A stretch of 64,000 nucleotides of DNA from assembly GCA_001887945.1 (NCBI GenBank), contig LDOQ01000212.1, forward strand, positions 186,001-250,000, given 5' to 3'. The position numbers and the translations under genes were made by a program. The notes beneath the pieces are model-generated. The model did not search any database. It was not told the DNA's origin and worked only from the letters and a program-made list of their open reading frames with translations. How positions within the stretch are numbered: the stretch's first letter is position 1; each line of letters starts with the position of its first letter. Shown piece after piece: positions 1 to 9,744 of this stretch. Source of the stretch: Spraguea lophii. Its lineage: Eukaryota; Microsporidia; Spragueidae.

Positions 1-75
1 ATATCATCATTATGACATGTATTCGTTGTTATTTGACAACCAATTTAAATTGACATCGTTAAAAAAATCATTCAT

Positions 76-2916
76 ATGTTATTTATAATGATGATTGTCT
101 TAGCATGTTCTTCGGTAGATGATTTTAATTTGATAAAATTTATAAATGATGAAGATGATAACAGTAATTTAGAACTTATACCAGTAGATATGGATAAATC
201 TGTTTATTTTGAAGAAAATGTAAATGTTGAAGGTGTAAATAACTCTGATACCATGTTGCGTGCACCTCCTAACATCTTATCTCCTCAAACTTCATACGAA
301 GAAATAACTGATAATAATTTAGAAAATATGTGTAGCAACATAGAAAATTCGGATTTTTTTGAATGCTTAGAAAAAACTCTCAAGGAATTAATATCTAATA
401 ATATTGATGGGTTTACAGACAATTCACATTGTGAAGAACATATAAAAAGTCCAGAAAATCAAAATAATGAAAATAATCTAGAAAATGAAAATAGTTACAT
501 ATCTATTGGTAGGCATTCTGATAAAGATAATGTTCAAGAAAACATCAATCCTGAATCTCAAATTAATTATATCAATGATAATAACGATAATTTACATAAT
601 ATTGAAATATTCGATTCTAATGAGACTTGGATGGAAGTAATACCAATTCCAAAAGAAAATGAAAATAATAGTGAAATTCCATCATCCTCTAGAAATAATT
701 CAACAAACATATTTCAGAATATAAAACTTATAGAAATAATTTACACAAAAAATAAAATAGATTTATCAGAGATGCATTTATTACACGAGAAAAAAATCAA
801 TGGAAGAGTTGAATATATATTAAATCTAGCATCTCAAAATCTTTCAAATATTCAAGTTATTACATTTAAAAACATACAACATTTAAATTTAGATCATAAT
901 GACCTAAGTTATATTCCCAACGAAATATTCAATCTACATTCTCTAAAATCTCTTTCTCTAGAAAATAATAAAATTTCAAAAATTCCTTACGAAATCAATA
1001 AATTACAATCTCTTAAAAAATTAAACGTAGATAAAAACCAACTAACAAATGTTATAGAAATAAATAATCTTTTATATTTATCGATTCAATATAATAAAAT
1101 AAGATGTTTAAATCACGTAAATAAAATAAAAAGCCTGATAAAGCTAAAAATAGATAATAATTATATAAACATAGATAAACTTAATATAAATAATCTTGAA
1201 TTTCTTTCTTTATCTAATATCAAACAAACTTCTTTAATTTTTCTAAAGAATTTGAATAAATTAAAAATTTTAGATTGTAGTAATAATAAAATAAAGAATA
1301 TATCTGAAATAAATATAAATCTTGTATATTTAAAATGTAGTAACAATAAAATAGATTCGTTTTATATTACGGAAAATAATATTATATACCTGATAATGGA
1401 TAAGAATGAAATGCGAGAGTTTCATTTAAACTTTAATTTTTATAAAAAGATTAAAGCGTTAGATCTTAATAAAAATAAAATAACAAAATTTACAGTAAAA
1501 CATCCAGATAAAAGTAAATTAGTAAAACTTAATTTATCTGATAATGAGATCGAAAGAATTGAAGAAAATATTAAATACTTAAATTTGGAATTGTTAGATT
1601 TAAGAAATAATAAATTAAATAGTGAATCTGCTAATATAATAATTTCAATGAAAAATTTAAAATATTTAGATCTAAAAGGAAATAATATAGAATATCTACG
1701 TACAATAGAAAGTAAAATATTATTATTCTTAAATATTTCTAAAAATCCTATTGTGCTTTTACATAAAGATTTTTTTGATATGCCTTGTATTAGACGGGTT
1801 TTTATGTCTGATTTGGATATTTCAGCATCTCCATCATTAAGAAGATCTATGAATAATTTAAGTGTTTTAGATATAAGTTATACAAAAATCAATACATTCC
1901 CATATGTTCATAATTCATTAGTTAGTTTAGAATTTTTAAATTTATCAAATTGTAAATTAAAAAAATTTCCTGAAGGAATAAATACGGAAAAGCTAAAAAA
2001 GTTAAATTTGTCAAACAATGATTTGAAAAATTTACCCGCAAAATTTAGAGAACTTAAAGACAAACAAATTATTTTGGATTTAAGAAATAATCCATTAGAC
2101 TCCTTTTCGGACAGAAGAAAATTAGGTGCTTTAGATCTTTTAGAAATATTTTATAGTAAAATATTATTGGATGATAAAATATATGAAAAGATAAGAAACA
2201 TACCTTTTAAATTAATTTATTCTCAAAGACCTCATTTTAAAATTTTTAAATTCGAAAAATCAAACAAAGTTATTATGAAAAACGAATATTGCTTACATTA
2301 CCTATATCCACTTTTAGATAGTGATGATCAGGATAAAGTTATAACAATATTAACTTTCGCAGAAAAAATTAGAACAAGTGGTTTTTTACTTTTTGAATTT
2401 TTATTCGAAAAAGTTGGTAAAATGATAAAAAATTCTGAAGATATCAATAATGTTGTAAACAAGATATATTTATATCTCACAGAAAGATATTCATCAAAAA
2501 TATATAAATTCCTAAAAGAAACAGTCGATGAATATAAAAAAATAATTTTAAAGAAATCAATTATAAAAATATATGGTTCAGAACAAAATTATAATTATTG
2601 GGTGTTTAAATTTAAAGAGATATTAATGTATAACCAAGAAAATATATATTTCAATGAAGATGACGGTCTTTTTTATGATATAAACATAATTTTAAATTCT
2701 TTTATAAACAACATAAATTTAGAAGAGTTTATAGAAATAATAAAGAATAAGATCAAAGGTGATATACCTATTTTTAGAGCATATTCTTTGATGGTTAAAT
2801 TTATAAGGAGAAGCGGTTTCTATAAAAAACATAAAAAACATGGGGAAATAAATATAAATAATATTTCAAATGATGATATAAGAGCGCTTTTGCGCATTTT
2901 CCAATTTTTATATTAA
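76..2916 (+). CDS. Secreted-type leucine-rich-repeat protein (paralog of the gene at 51321)
   Basis: The 946-residue protein starts with a short hydrophobic stretch (about residues 1-13) that looks like a signal peptide. A long Asn/Glu-rich low-complexity region follows (about 15-235). From about residue 240 to 680 there are many LRR units of the LxxLxLxxNxI type. The last ~250 residues are a Lys/Ile-rich, non-repeat domain with an aromatic Tyr-Trp core (about residue 835) also seen in the LRR protein at 51321 and in the relic at 32.9-34.0 kb. LRR domains usually bind proteins; large families of secreted LRR proteins are known in microsporidia and are suspected to act at the host interface. 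No CCC/GGG motif precedes the ATG. A retroposon relic begins just after the stop. LRR identity is certain from the repeat pattern; secretion and role are inferred. Confidence 0.85.
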   Translation: MLFIMMIVLACSSVDDFNLIKFINDEDDNSNLELIPVDMDKSVYFEENVNVEGVNNSDTMLRAPPNILSPQTSYEEITDNNLENMCSNIENSDFFECLEKTLKELISNNIDGFTDNSHCEEHIKSPENQNNENNLENENSYISIGRHSDKDNVQENINPESQINYINDNNDNLHNIEIFDSNETWMEVIPIPKENENNSEIPSSSRNNSTNIFQNIKLIEIIYTKNKIDLSEMHLLHEKKINGRVEYILNLASQNLSNIQVITFKNIQHLNLDHNDLSYIPNEIFNLHSLKSLSLENNKISKIPYEINKLQSLKKLNVDKNQLTNVIEINNLLYLSIQYNKIRCLNHVNKIKSLIKLKIDNNYINIDKLNINNLEFLSLSNIKQTSLIFLKNLNKLKILDCSNNKIKNISEININLVYLKCSNNKIDSFYITENNIIYLIMDKNEMREFHLNFNFYKKIKALDLNKNKITKFTVKHPDKSKLVKLNLSDNEIERIEENIKYLNLELLDLRNNKLNSESANIIISMKNLKYLDLKGNNIEYLRTIESKILLFLNISKNPIVLLHKDFFDMPCIRRVFMSDLDISASPSLRRSMNNLSVLDISYTKINTFPYVHNSLVSLEFLNLSNCKLKKFPEGINTEKLKKLNLSNNDLKNLPAKFRELKDKQIILDLRNNPLDSFSDRRKLGALDLLEIFYSKILLDDKIYEKIRNIPFKLIYSQRPHFKIFKFEKSNKVIMKNEYCLHYLYPLLDSDDQDKVITILTFAEKIRTSGFLLFEFLFEKVGKMIKNSEDINNVVNKIYLYLTERYSSKIYKFLKETVDEYKKIILKKSIIKIYGSEQNYNYWVFKFKEILMYNQENIYFNEDDGLFYDINIILNSFINNINLEEFIEIIKNKIKGDIPIFRAYSLMVKFIRRSGFYKKHKKHGEININNISNDDIRALLRIFQFLY

Positions 2917-2934
2917 TAAAAAATTCTTTTAACA

Positions 2935-3352
2935 TAAAATTTTTATTTATAGACGTTTTCTATCTAAGGTGTCTTATGATGGCCTAAGTTATCTACTTTG
3001 GATATCATGTAATTTTTGTTTTTTAAGTGTTACAATAGATGTATTAATATATATTACTCTGTGTTCCAGGATGACTAGATTTTGTGTATGATACTCGTTA
3101 TTGCATTGTTTACTTTTTTTAAATTCATGACTCATTTCTTGATATAATGTTGGTGATTAAGAAATTAATACATATTTTGTTTTTAAATATGTCCTATAAT
3201 TATCATAGTCCGACAATAATCACATGTATAAAGACACGATATTATATTATTACGATTATATCAATTTTGTGTATCCAGAAAAAAAATTCCGATTCGGGAT
3301 TTTTCGGTATATCAAAAATTAAGGGTTCATTCAATTACTAGGACTATTGTTT
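2935..3352 (-). mobile_element. Decayed copy of the tRNA-headed SINE-like element
   Basis: Read on the minus strand this stretch follows the order of the young element at 9745-10239. The tail is at 2938-2966 (AAATAAAAATTT type). The middle part, with the equivalent of ATTAATGCATAT and the CTCTGG/AAAATC blocks, lies at about 3030-3095. A worn tRNA-like head (GATTCG remnant) lies at about 3285-3350. Most differences from the young copy replace G or C by A or T. The short open frame here (3147-3341, plus strand) is a by-product and not a gene. Similarity was judged by eye. Confidence 0.5.
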
Positions 3353-3576
3353 TTTTTCATCTAAATCTAGATTTATGTTTTTATTACATCGTTTATTAAA
3401 TAAATCGTATATTGTAATCTTAATACAAAAGAATTGAAGTTTTTTGATCGGAAATAAAAATTAAAATCCATAAATTATTTAATTAAAAATCTTAAATCTC
3501 ATAATTAAGGGAGTTTAAAAGTCTACCCTTTCTTAAATAATGAATAAAAAAATTAAGATGGAAACTTTATTTAACA

Positions 3577-4908
3577 CTACTTTTCTTTCCTATAAAGTTT
3601 TTCAATATTTGTATTTTCGAAAAAGGGATGTTTTAATATATCTTCTGTTCCGTTATTTCCAACACCTAACCTTTTGTCGCTATCCACTTCTAACAACTTT
3701 TCTATCAAATCTTTTAAGTTATTATCTATATCTCTTGTAAACCCTCTAAAGTTTTCATTCTTAAGAGCGACTGGAATACGGGATATTCTTTTTTTTCCTG
3801 AAAAGGGGTATTGGTTTTCTATGATTTTATAGATTGTAATACCAAATGCCCACCAATCAGCATGTGGTTCGAGATAATAACTAATGCAAAATTCTGGTGG
3901 CATGTAGTTCGGTGTTCCACTACTAATATTCATTCTATATCCCGAATCTAATTTATTCGATATCCCAAAATCAAATAATTTTAAATATCCATTCCTATCA
4001 AAACCGATATTCTCAGGCTTAATATCACAATGCATAATTTTTCTTTTATGAAGTATTGCAATCCCTAAAAATAATTCTTTTACGATATTTTTTATTTCGT
4101 CTTCATTAAAATTGTAAACTGTTTCATAAAGAATATTTTCAAGAACATCGTAGCATATAAAATATTTACCATTATCGGAATAAAATTGAAGAGGTTGTAA
4201 AATATATTTTGAAGGGTATTTTTGAAAATAATTGGCGAAATAAACTTCTTCATCAACAAAGCCTTCTATAAGCTTAATATCGTTATTCCTCAAACTCAAA
4301 TCTATCTCTTTCATTGCATAATTAGAATTACAACATAAAGTTTTTATTTCACGTACAATACCAAAAGATCCCGATCCCAGTTTTTTTATTATTTTATAAT
4401 TATTTTTAAAATCTTCATACTTAGTTTTAAAACAACATTTCTTTGATTTATTAAATCCATAAGACATTATTCCCGGGAATTGCCATTTATTTTTCAACAT
4501 ATCTTCTTTGTAAATATAAATTGGTGTCGAATCTTTACTTATCCGTTGAGGTTCAGCAACTAATCCATTCTCAGTCGTTCTACTTCGAAAATTATTTTTA
4601 TCAGTAATTGTACTATGTCGTTTAAATGTATTTTTTGTAATATTAGCATTACTTAACTTTGAAAGTGTGTTTTGTGTTTTATCATCGGAAAACATAAAAA
4701 TATCATTTATGTGTTTTTCAATGTTATTAATACTTCCCGTATTACTTTTTTTAATAGACAACCGATTATTTTCCAATGAAATATTTTTAATGTTTTTCTT
4801 TGTAACAATATTTTTATCTTTTAATAAATAATAAAGTAATAAAGTAACGATACCAGTCGCACCTAAACACAAAAATATATAAATATATAATTTAAACTTT
4901 CTAAACAT
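3577..4908 (-). CDS. Membrane-anchored protein kinase, AGC-like
   Basis: This 443-residue protein has an N-terminal hydrophobic helix (about residues 9-27) fitting a signal anchor, a ~120-residue low-complexity linker and a C-terminal kinase domain. Visible motifs are the Gly loop GSGSFGIV, the ATP-binding Lys in YAMKEI, the catalytic loop as HCDIKPEN (HRD changed to HCD), DFG, PPE for APE and DWWAFG. An AGC-like tail (KRLG then HPFF) closes the domain. Asp, Lys and Asn of the catalytic core are all present, so activity is plausible. Two double-Cys motifs (KKCCFK and CCNS) are shared with the neighbouring paralog, which suggests an oxidising compartment. No C/G start motif is seen. Substrate and location are unknown; a secretory-pathway or surface role is inferred from the N-terminus. 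Confidence 0.8.
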   Translation of the reverse strand: MFRKFKLYIYIFLCLGATGIVTLLLYYLLKDKNIVTKKNIKNISLENNRLSIKKSNTGSINNIEKHINDIFMFSDDKTQNTLSKLSNANITKNTFKRHSTITDKNNFRSRTTENGLVAEPQRISKDSTPIYIYKEDMLKNKWQFPGIMSYGFNKSKKCCFKTKYEDFKNNYKIIKKLGSGSFGIVREIKTLCCNSNYAMKEIDLSLRNNDIKLIEGFVDEEVYFANYFQKYPSKYILQPLQFYSDNGKYFICYDVLENILYETVYNFNEDEIKNIVKELFLGIAILHKRKIMHCDIKPENIGFDRNGYLKLFDFGISNKLDSGYRMNISSGTPNYMPPEFCISYYLEPHADWWAFGITIYKIIENQYPFSGKKRISRIPVALKNENFRGFTRDIDNNLKDLIEKLLEVDSDKRLGVGNNGTEDILKHPFFENTNIEKLYRKEK

Positions 4909-6716
4909 GCCAAATATTTTCCTTCCTATTTTATGTAAATTTTGATATCTATCAAACGTATTTTCTTTTTAAACTGTAAAAAAAAATAAAAAGGAGAGAT
5001 TAGCATTTTATAGTTATATATTATCAATATAAAAATATTTTGTTTAATTATTTTTATATATTTCTATTATTTTTGAATTGAATATAAATTTTTATTTATT
5101 TCATAATTCAAATGACAAGACAGCTGTCAAAGGCCTTTTAAAAAAATGTAAATAATATTTTATTTGCATTATTTTAACGTTTATTATAACATGATATATA
5201 TATAAATTTTTAATTAGAATATTGTTTATCCGGGAAATCTAATTAGTTGTTACATTGGTAATATTAAAATAATGAAACAGGAAATATTTGTTTTATTATA
5301 CAGATATTAGCTTTATATCGTTATAAAATATCAATGGTTTGCTTATATTGATGGAATATAAATCCTTTAACTTTTTTGCTATCTATTTTTATATAAAAAT
5401 ATAATTACAACTGAATTTAATTGCTTTTTAATATTTGAAATTACTAATAAAAATTATCTGTAAATAAGGCTGATTTTTAAAATCATATAACAATAATTAG
5501 CAACCGTCGATATTTTATTTTAAATGATAAATTATATCGTATTATCTGTGGGTAACTATTTGAATTTTAAATATAAAATGTTTCGTTTTAAAAGAAAATA
5601 CACTACATCTATCCGATAAATATATTGACTGTATATTAAACATATCTTTTATTGAAACCTTTTTTAAATATATATTTTTAATAATATTTTAATTATAGTT
5701 AAAACTCTTTAATCAGTTGCGATTCAGAATAATTCAAGATTAGTTGTTGGTTTAAATACGTGTAGTTTATAATAACTATTTTTGCTATATATACGCAATC
5801 TTATCACCACTTATATTTTAGAATATTAGATCAATCCGATATTTTGTTTTTATTGTATTTGTTGATTATTTTAAATATTATTTGAATATTTGGGTTGTAG
5901 TTTTATTATTATAAAGAAAACATCCTACTCTAACAAGTTAATTTATTATATTATAATGACTATTTATATTTATTATAATATGAAAATTTTAGAACCATGA
6001 TTAATATACTATAACTATTACATAAAAAATAATTGTATTAATTATGGATATAACACTATTTTATTGTATTCTGATATAATAATTTTCAGTGTACTTTGTA
6101 AAGTCTGTATTTCGTATTTATTATATATTTTATCACTTCAATAATATAAAATTTTACTATTTTATTTTTTATTTTATAAATTCATTCGATTAAACGTTAA
6201 TAGATTGTTTTAATGTATTTTTATAATTTTTTGAATTTTTCCGCTGCGTTTGATAAAGAAAAGAATTACTTTTATATGGTTTATTTTATTTAATACGTAA
6301 ATAATAAATATTTATACATAAATCAATTAACTATATATCTTACATTTTAAATAAGTATTTGACTAATAACTTTTTTCTTTATCTTCCTTTATCCTTCTTA
6401 TTCTGACAAGATCCTCATTATATTTTGTCAAACTCTTTTTATAATAGTAAATAATTTTACGTATTAGAGAAATTATTTTAAAGATGATAATAACAAATAA
6501 AAAGTTATTCACGTAACTTTTCTATTAAAATAAGAACGTTAAAAAAAATAAAAGATAACGAGCAGAAATTATGAACCAAACGACAAAATAATCTTTTAAA
6601 AAAATATGTACATAAAATTAACGTAAACAAGTTTATTTTTATAGGTTGCATCCGACTGTTTCATATATAGAAGATATAACTTTATTTGATGTATTTCATA
6701 TTTTGAATGTATAAAC
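4909..6716. other. 1.8-kb gap upstream of the first kinase gene
   Basis: Almost pure AT sequence with no long open frame. A 52-codon stop-to-stop frame on the minus strand (about 6363-6521) reads as a hydrophobic helix followed by a Lys/Glu/Arg-rich tail and has no ATG. It may be a gene remnant or chance in AT-rich DNA. Nothing else could be supported. Confidence 0.4.
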
Positions 6717-6941
6717 TTATATTTTATTCAAATTCAATTCTTCCTCATATAATTTTTTTATATCAGTGTTTTTAAGAAATTCGTGGTTGAATATATCTTC
6801 TGTTGCATTTTTACCCACCCCTAATCTTTTGTCAATTTCTACTTCTAATAATTTTTGTATAAAATCTTTTAAGTTATCATCAACATCATTTTCAAATTTT
6901 TGAAAATATTTACTTTTTATATTGGTATTGAGACCGGACAA
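6717..6941 (-). pseudogene. Frameshifted C-terminal end of the second kinase
   Basis: This frame encodes the AGC-like kinase tail (LLEVEIDKRLGVGKN, then NHEFL) and matches the end of the paralog at 3577-4908. It has no ATG of its own. It continues the kinase at 6917-9010 in another frame. The frames would join if one base were added near the run of four G (C in the coding strand) at 6950-6953. The break is a real inactivating frameshift, a programmed shift or a sequencing error in the short homopolymer. Confidence 0.7.
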
Positions 6942-9010
6942 TAGAACACGGGGTAAGGATATACCCTTTCAATCAATCTGTAACAAGTAATACCTAATGC
7001 CCACCAATCTGCATGATAACTTAAATGTGTTTTCTTTGGTATGTAATCAGGTGGGAAATAAAGGTGTGCTCCTCTGGATGTATTCATTTCAAAGCCTGAA
7101 TCAAATTTATTTGAAATTCCGAGATCGAATATTTTTAGTTGTCCATTAGAATCAAGTCCAACATTTTGTGGCTTTATATCTAAATGCGCAATTTTATTTG
7201 CATGTAAAAAAGCTATCCCAAGAACAAGGTGTTTGATGATATCAGCAATCTTTTCTTTATCCTTTTTGTATTCAATTTTGTCAGGATCGAGTATTTCATT
7301 TAACAATTCATAACAAACATATGCTTTTTCATCGCTTTCCTTATAAATGTGATGAGCTTGTAAAATATAATCCGATGGGAATTGTTGAAAAAAATTAGCG
7401 AAATAAATCTCTTCGTCAATAAATCCGATTTTTTTAGCAGTTCTATCGGGATCAAGTCTTATCCTTTTTAAAGCATATTCGGAATTGCAACAAGATGTTT
7501 TTATTTTCATTACTAATCCAGATCCACCAACTCCTAATATCCCACATTCTTCATAATTTTTTTGAAAATCAGCGAAAGTTGGTTTAAAGCAACAATCTTT
7601 AGATTTATAAAAACCTAAAGAAACTTGTTCGGGTGTTGATCTAATTTCATTAGGAACATCGTTTTTAAAAAGATATATATTAGAACATAGGCCATTTTTC
7701 TTTTGTTCTTTTGGGTTTAAAAGTAAATTTAATTCAGTTTTTTCTGTAAAATTTAAACTACTACTTTTTTCATGGTCTTGATTATTTTCCCCCTTTTCAC
7801 TCTTTTCAGAAATTTCTTTAACTTGTTGATTATTCAAATCCAAGCTATTATTTTTTTCATTTGTTAGAATGCTATCATCTTTATTATTAAAAATATCATT
7901 AGGTCGACTTTTTTCACTTTCTTTGTTTGTCTCTGAAATAACGTTTTCACGTGTCTTGGATTTTTCATTAACTTTTCCTTTGTCAATATTTTCTTTAGAC
8001 ATATCATTGTTTTCATTAGGAAATCCATTCTGCACATTATTTGATTGTATATTTTCTTGATTTATCTCTGAAATAACATTTTCACGTTGATCGGATTTTT
8101 CTTTATGAATACCATTGTTTTCATTAGAAAATTTATCATGTATATTATTTGATCGTATATTTTCTTTGTTTATCTCTGAAATAACACTTTCACATGTCTC
8201 AGACTTCTCATCAATATTTTCTTTAGGAATACTATTGTTTTCATTAGGAAATCCATCCTGCATATTATTTGATTGTATATTTTCTTGGTTTATTTCTGGA
8301 ATAACACTTTCATGTTGATCAGAATTTTCTTTAGCTTTTTCTTCGTCTGTATTTTCTTTAGAAAAGTTATTTTGCACATTATTTAATTGTATATTTTCTT
8401 GACTTGTTTCTGGAATAACACTTTCATGTTGATTAGAATTTTCTTTAGCTTTTTCTTCATTAGCATTTTCTTTAGGAGTACTATTATTTTCATTAGAAAA
8501 TCTATTCTGCGTAAATATTCTAGATTTATCTATATCACTTTGCATATTTATTACACTTTTATCTGGAATTTCTATTTTTTTACAATTAGATTTGCTATTA
8601 AATTTAAAAGTATCAAATGTATCCGAGAATTTCAAATCCCCCCTGGATAATGTATTTTGATTAATTACTGACCGTTTCTTATTTTCACCTGTAAATTTAT
8701 CCATTTTTTTATTTTTAACTATATTAGTGATTTTTTTATTTTTTCCTTTATAACTTTTCTGTTGAATCGAAAATTCTTGATTACTTGATATCTTTTGGTT
8801 ATCCATATGTAATTCTTTATCCAAAAAAAGTTGCTTATGATATGTTTTTTTCTTAGTTATATCTATATTTTCCTTATTATCATTTTTTATAGTTTTAACA
8901 TTATTTTTTTCATTTGTTTTCGTATTACTTCTAAACATATATAATGCTATACCACATAAAATTATAGCAACACAAATAATCCCAATTATTAAAAATCTTA
9001 TTAGTCGCAT
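6917..9010 (-). CDS. Membrane-anchored kinase paralog with repeat linker, frameshifted
   Basis: The frame encodes 697 residues and stops inside kinase subdomain X because of a frameshift; the missing tail is at 6717-6941. The N-terminus has a hydrophobic anchor (about residues 5-26). A ~430-residue Lys/Asn/Glu linker contains at least four imperfect repeats of about 35-40 residues built on SNENN..KEN and ESVIPEINQENIQSNN. The kinase domain shares KDCCFK and CCNS with the upstream paralog. Its motifs are weaker: the Gly loop reads GVGGSG, HRD is HLD, DFG is DLG, and the APE site is PPD. The catalytic Asp and the Lys in YALKRI remain. With the frameshift this may be a pseudokinase on its way to loss, or an expressed pseudokinase. 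No C/G start motif is present. Confidence 0.75.
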   Translation of the reverse strand: MRLIRFLIIGIICVAIILCGIALYMFRSNTKTNEKNNVKTIKNDNKENIDITKKKTYHKQLFLDKELHMDNQKISSNQEFSIQQKSYKGKNKKITNIVKNKKMDKFTGENKKRSVINQNTLSRGDLKFSDTFDTFKFNSKSNCKKIEIPDKSVINMQSDIDKSRIFTQNRFSNENNSTPKENANEEKAKENSNQHESVIPETSQENIQLNNVQNNFSKENTDEEKAKENSDQHESVIPEINQENIQSNNMQDGFPNENNSIPKENIDEKSETCESVISEINKENIRSNNIHDKFSNENNGIHKEKSDQRENVISEINQENIQSNNVQNGFPNENNDMSKENIDKGKVNEKSKTRENVISETNKESEKSRPNDIFNNKDDSILTNEKNNSLDLNNQQVKEISEKSEKGENNQDHEKSSSLNFTEKTELNLLLNPKEQKKNGLCSNIYLFKNDVPNEIRSTPEQVSLGFYKSKDCCFKPTFADFQKNYEECGILGVGGSGLVMKIKTSCCNSEYALKRIRLDPDRTAKKIGFIDEEIYFANFFQQFPSDYILQAHHIYKESDEKAYVCYELLNEILDPDKIEYKKDKEKIADIIKHLVLGIAFLHANKIAHLDIKPQNVGLDSNGQLKIFDLGISNKFDSGFEMNTSRGAHLYFPPDYIPKKTHLSYHADWWALGITCYRLIERVYPYPVFYCPVSIPI

Positions 9011-9264
9011 GAATATAATAGAATTTACTATTTTATAGAAGCTGTCATTTATATCTTAATTTTTTAAACATGTCAAAAAATAAAAAATCGAAACTTTTTG
9101 CCAATTTACAATATTTTGATGTTTTAATGAAGGAGAGCAAGACGAATAAAATATATACTCTATATAACAAATCAAAAAGCATAATTAGTACAATACATTT
9201 TTTAAAAAGATACTTGATATATAAATGTTTTATATTCAAAAAAACATATATATGGTTAAGATAG

Positions 9265-9709
9265 ATACGTTCAAAGAAATGATATTCTCCTTTAAATTTT
9301 TTTGTTTTCGATTCGAAACTGAGAAAAACTTACTTGTCTATTTTCGATTTCGAACAGTCGTACGTTTAAAATTATTAAATAATGATATCACTTTTATTTA
9401 ATTGGATAATATTTATACATGTTTAAAAATTATGTTTAAATGCCATTTTATTACAAAATTATTTATTTTTTGTAATTATCTGGCTAAAATTAAATTATAT
9501 TCAACATTTAACATTTAAAATATTTAAAAATCTAAATTTTAAAAAAAAATGTTCTTTTTTTAAAGTTGGTTCAAAGTCCTTTTTATAATCTTGCATCTTT
9601 ACGGCCAGCATATCATATTTATTTTATAGATTATCTCATATATTTGTGATACGACCATAGAAATAATAATATTAATTAAATGGTTAATTTGTATCAATAA
9701 TATTCATTT
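9265..9709. other. Gap between kinase and retroposon locus
   Basis: AT-rich spacer without a supportable gene. A 64-codon plus-strand frame at 9070-9264 overlaps a same-sized minus-strand frame and shows no family features, so I did not call it. Confidence 0.4.
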
Positions 9710-9712
9710 TAT

Positions 9713-9744
9713 TAATGAAATTTTTATTTACAGAAGTTTCTTGG
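9713..9744 (-). mobile_element. 3' tail of the older SINE-like copy, split off by the insertion
   Basis: Read on the minus strand this is the 14-bp target duplicate CCAAGAAACTTCTG (9731-9744) followed by an AAATAAAAATTTCATT tail like that of the young element. It completes the older copy, whose remaining part lies at 10240-10680. Confidence 0.7.
9731..9744. repeat. Target-site duplication, left copy
   Basis: CAGAAGTTTCTTGG occurs here and again, identical, at 10240-10253. The two copies flank the young element exactly, just outside its poly(T) (poly(A) in sense) run and its tRNA-like head. This is the signature of target-primed reverse transcription. Confidence 0.8.

Noticed and set aside
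9070..9264. 64-codon plus-strand ORF upstream of the second kinase
   Set aside because: It overlaps an equally long minus-strand frame, has no start context and no recognisable features.
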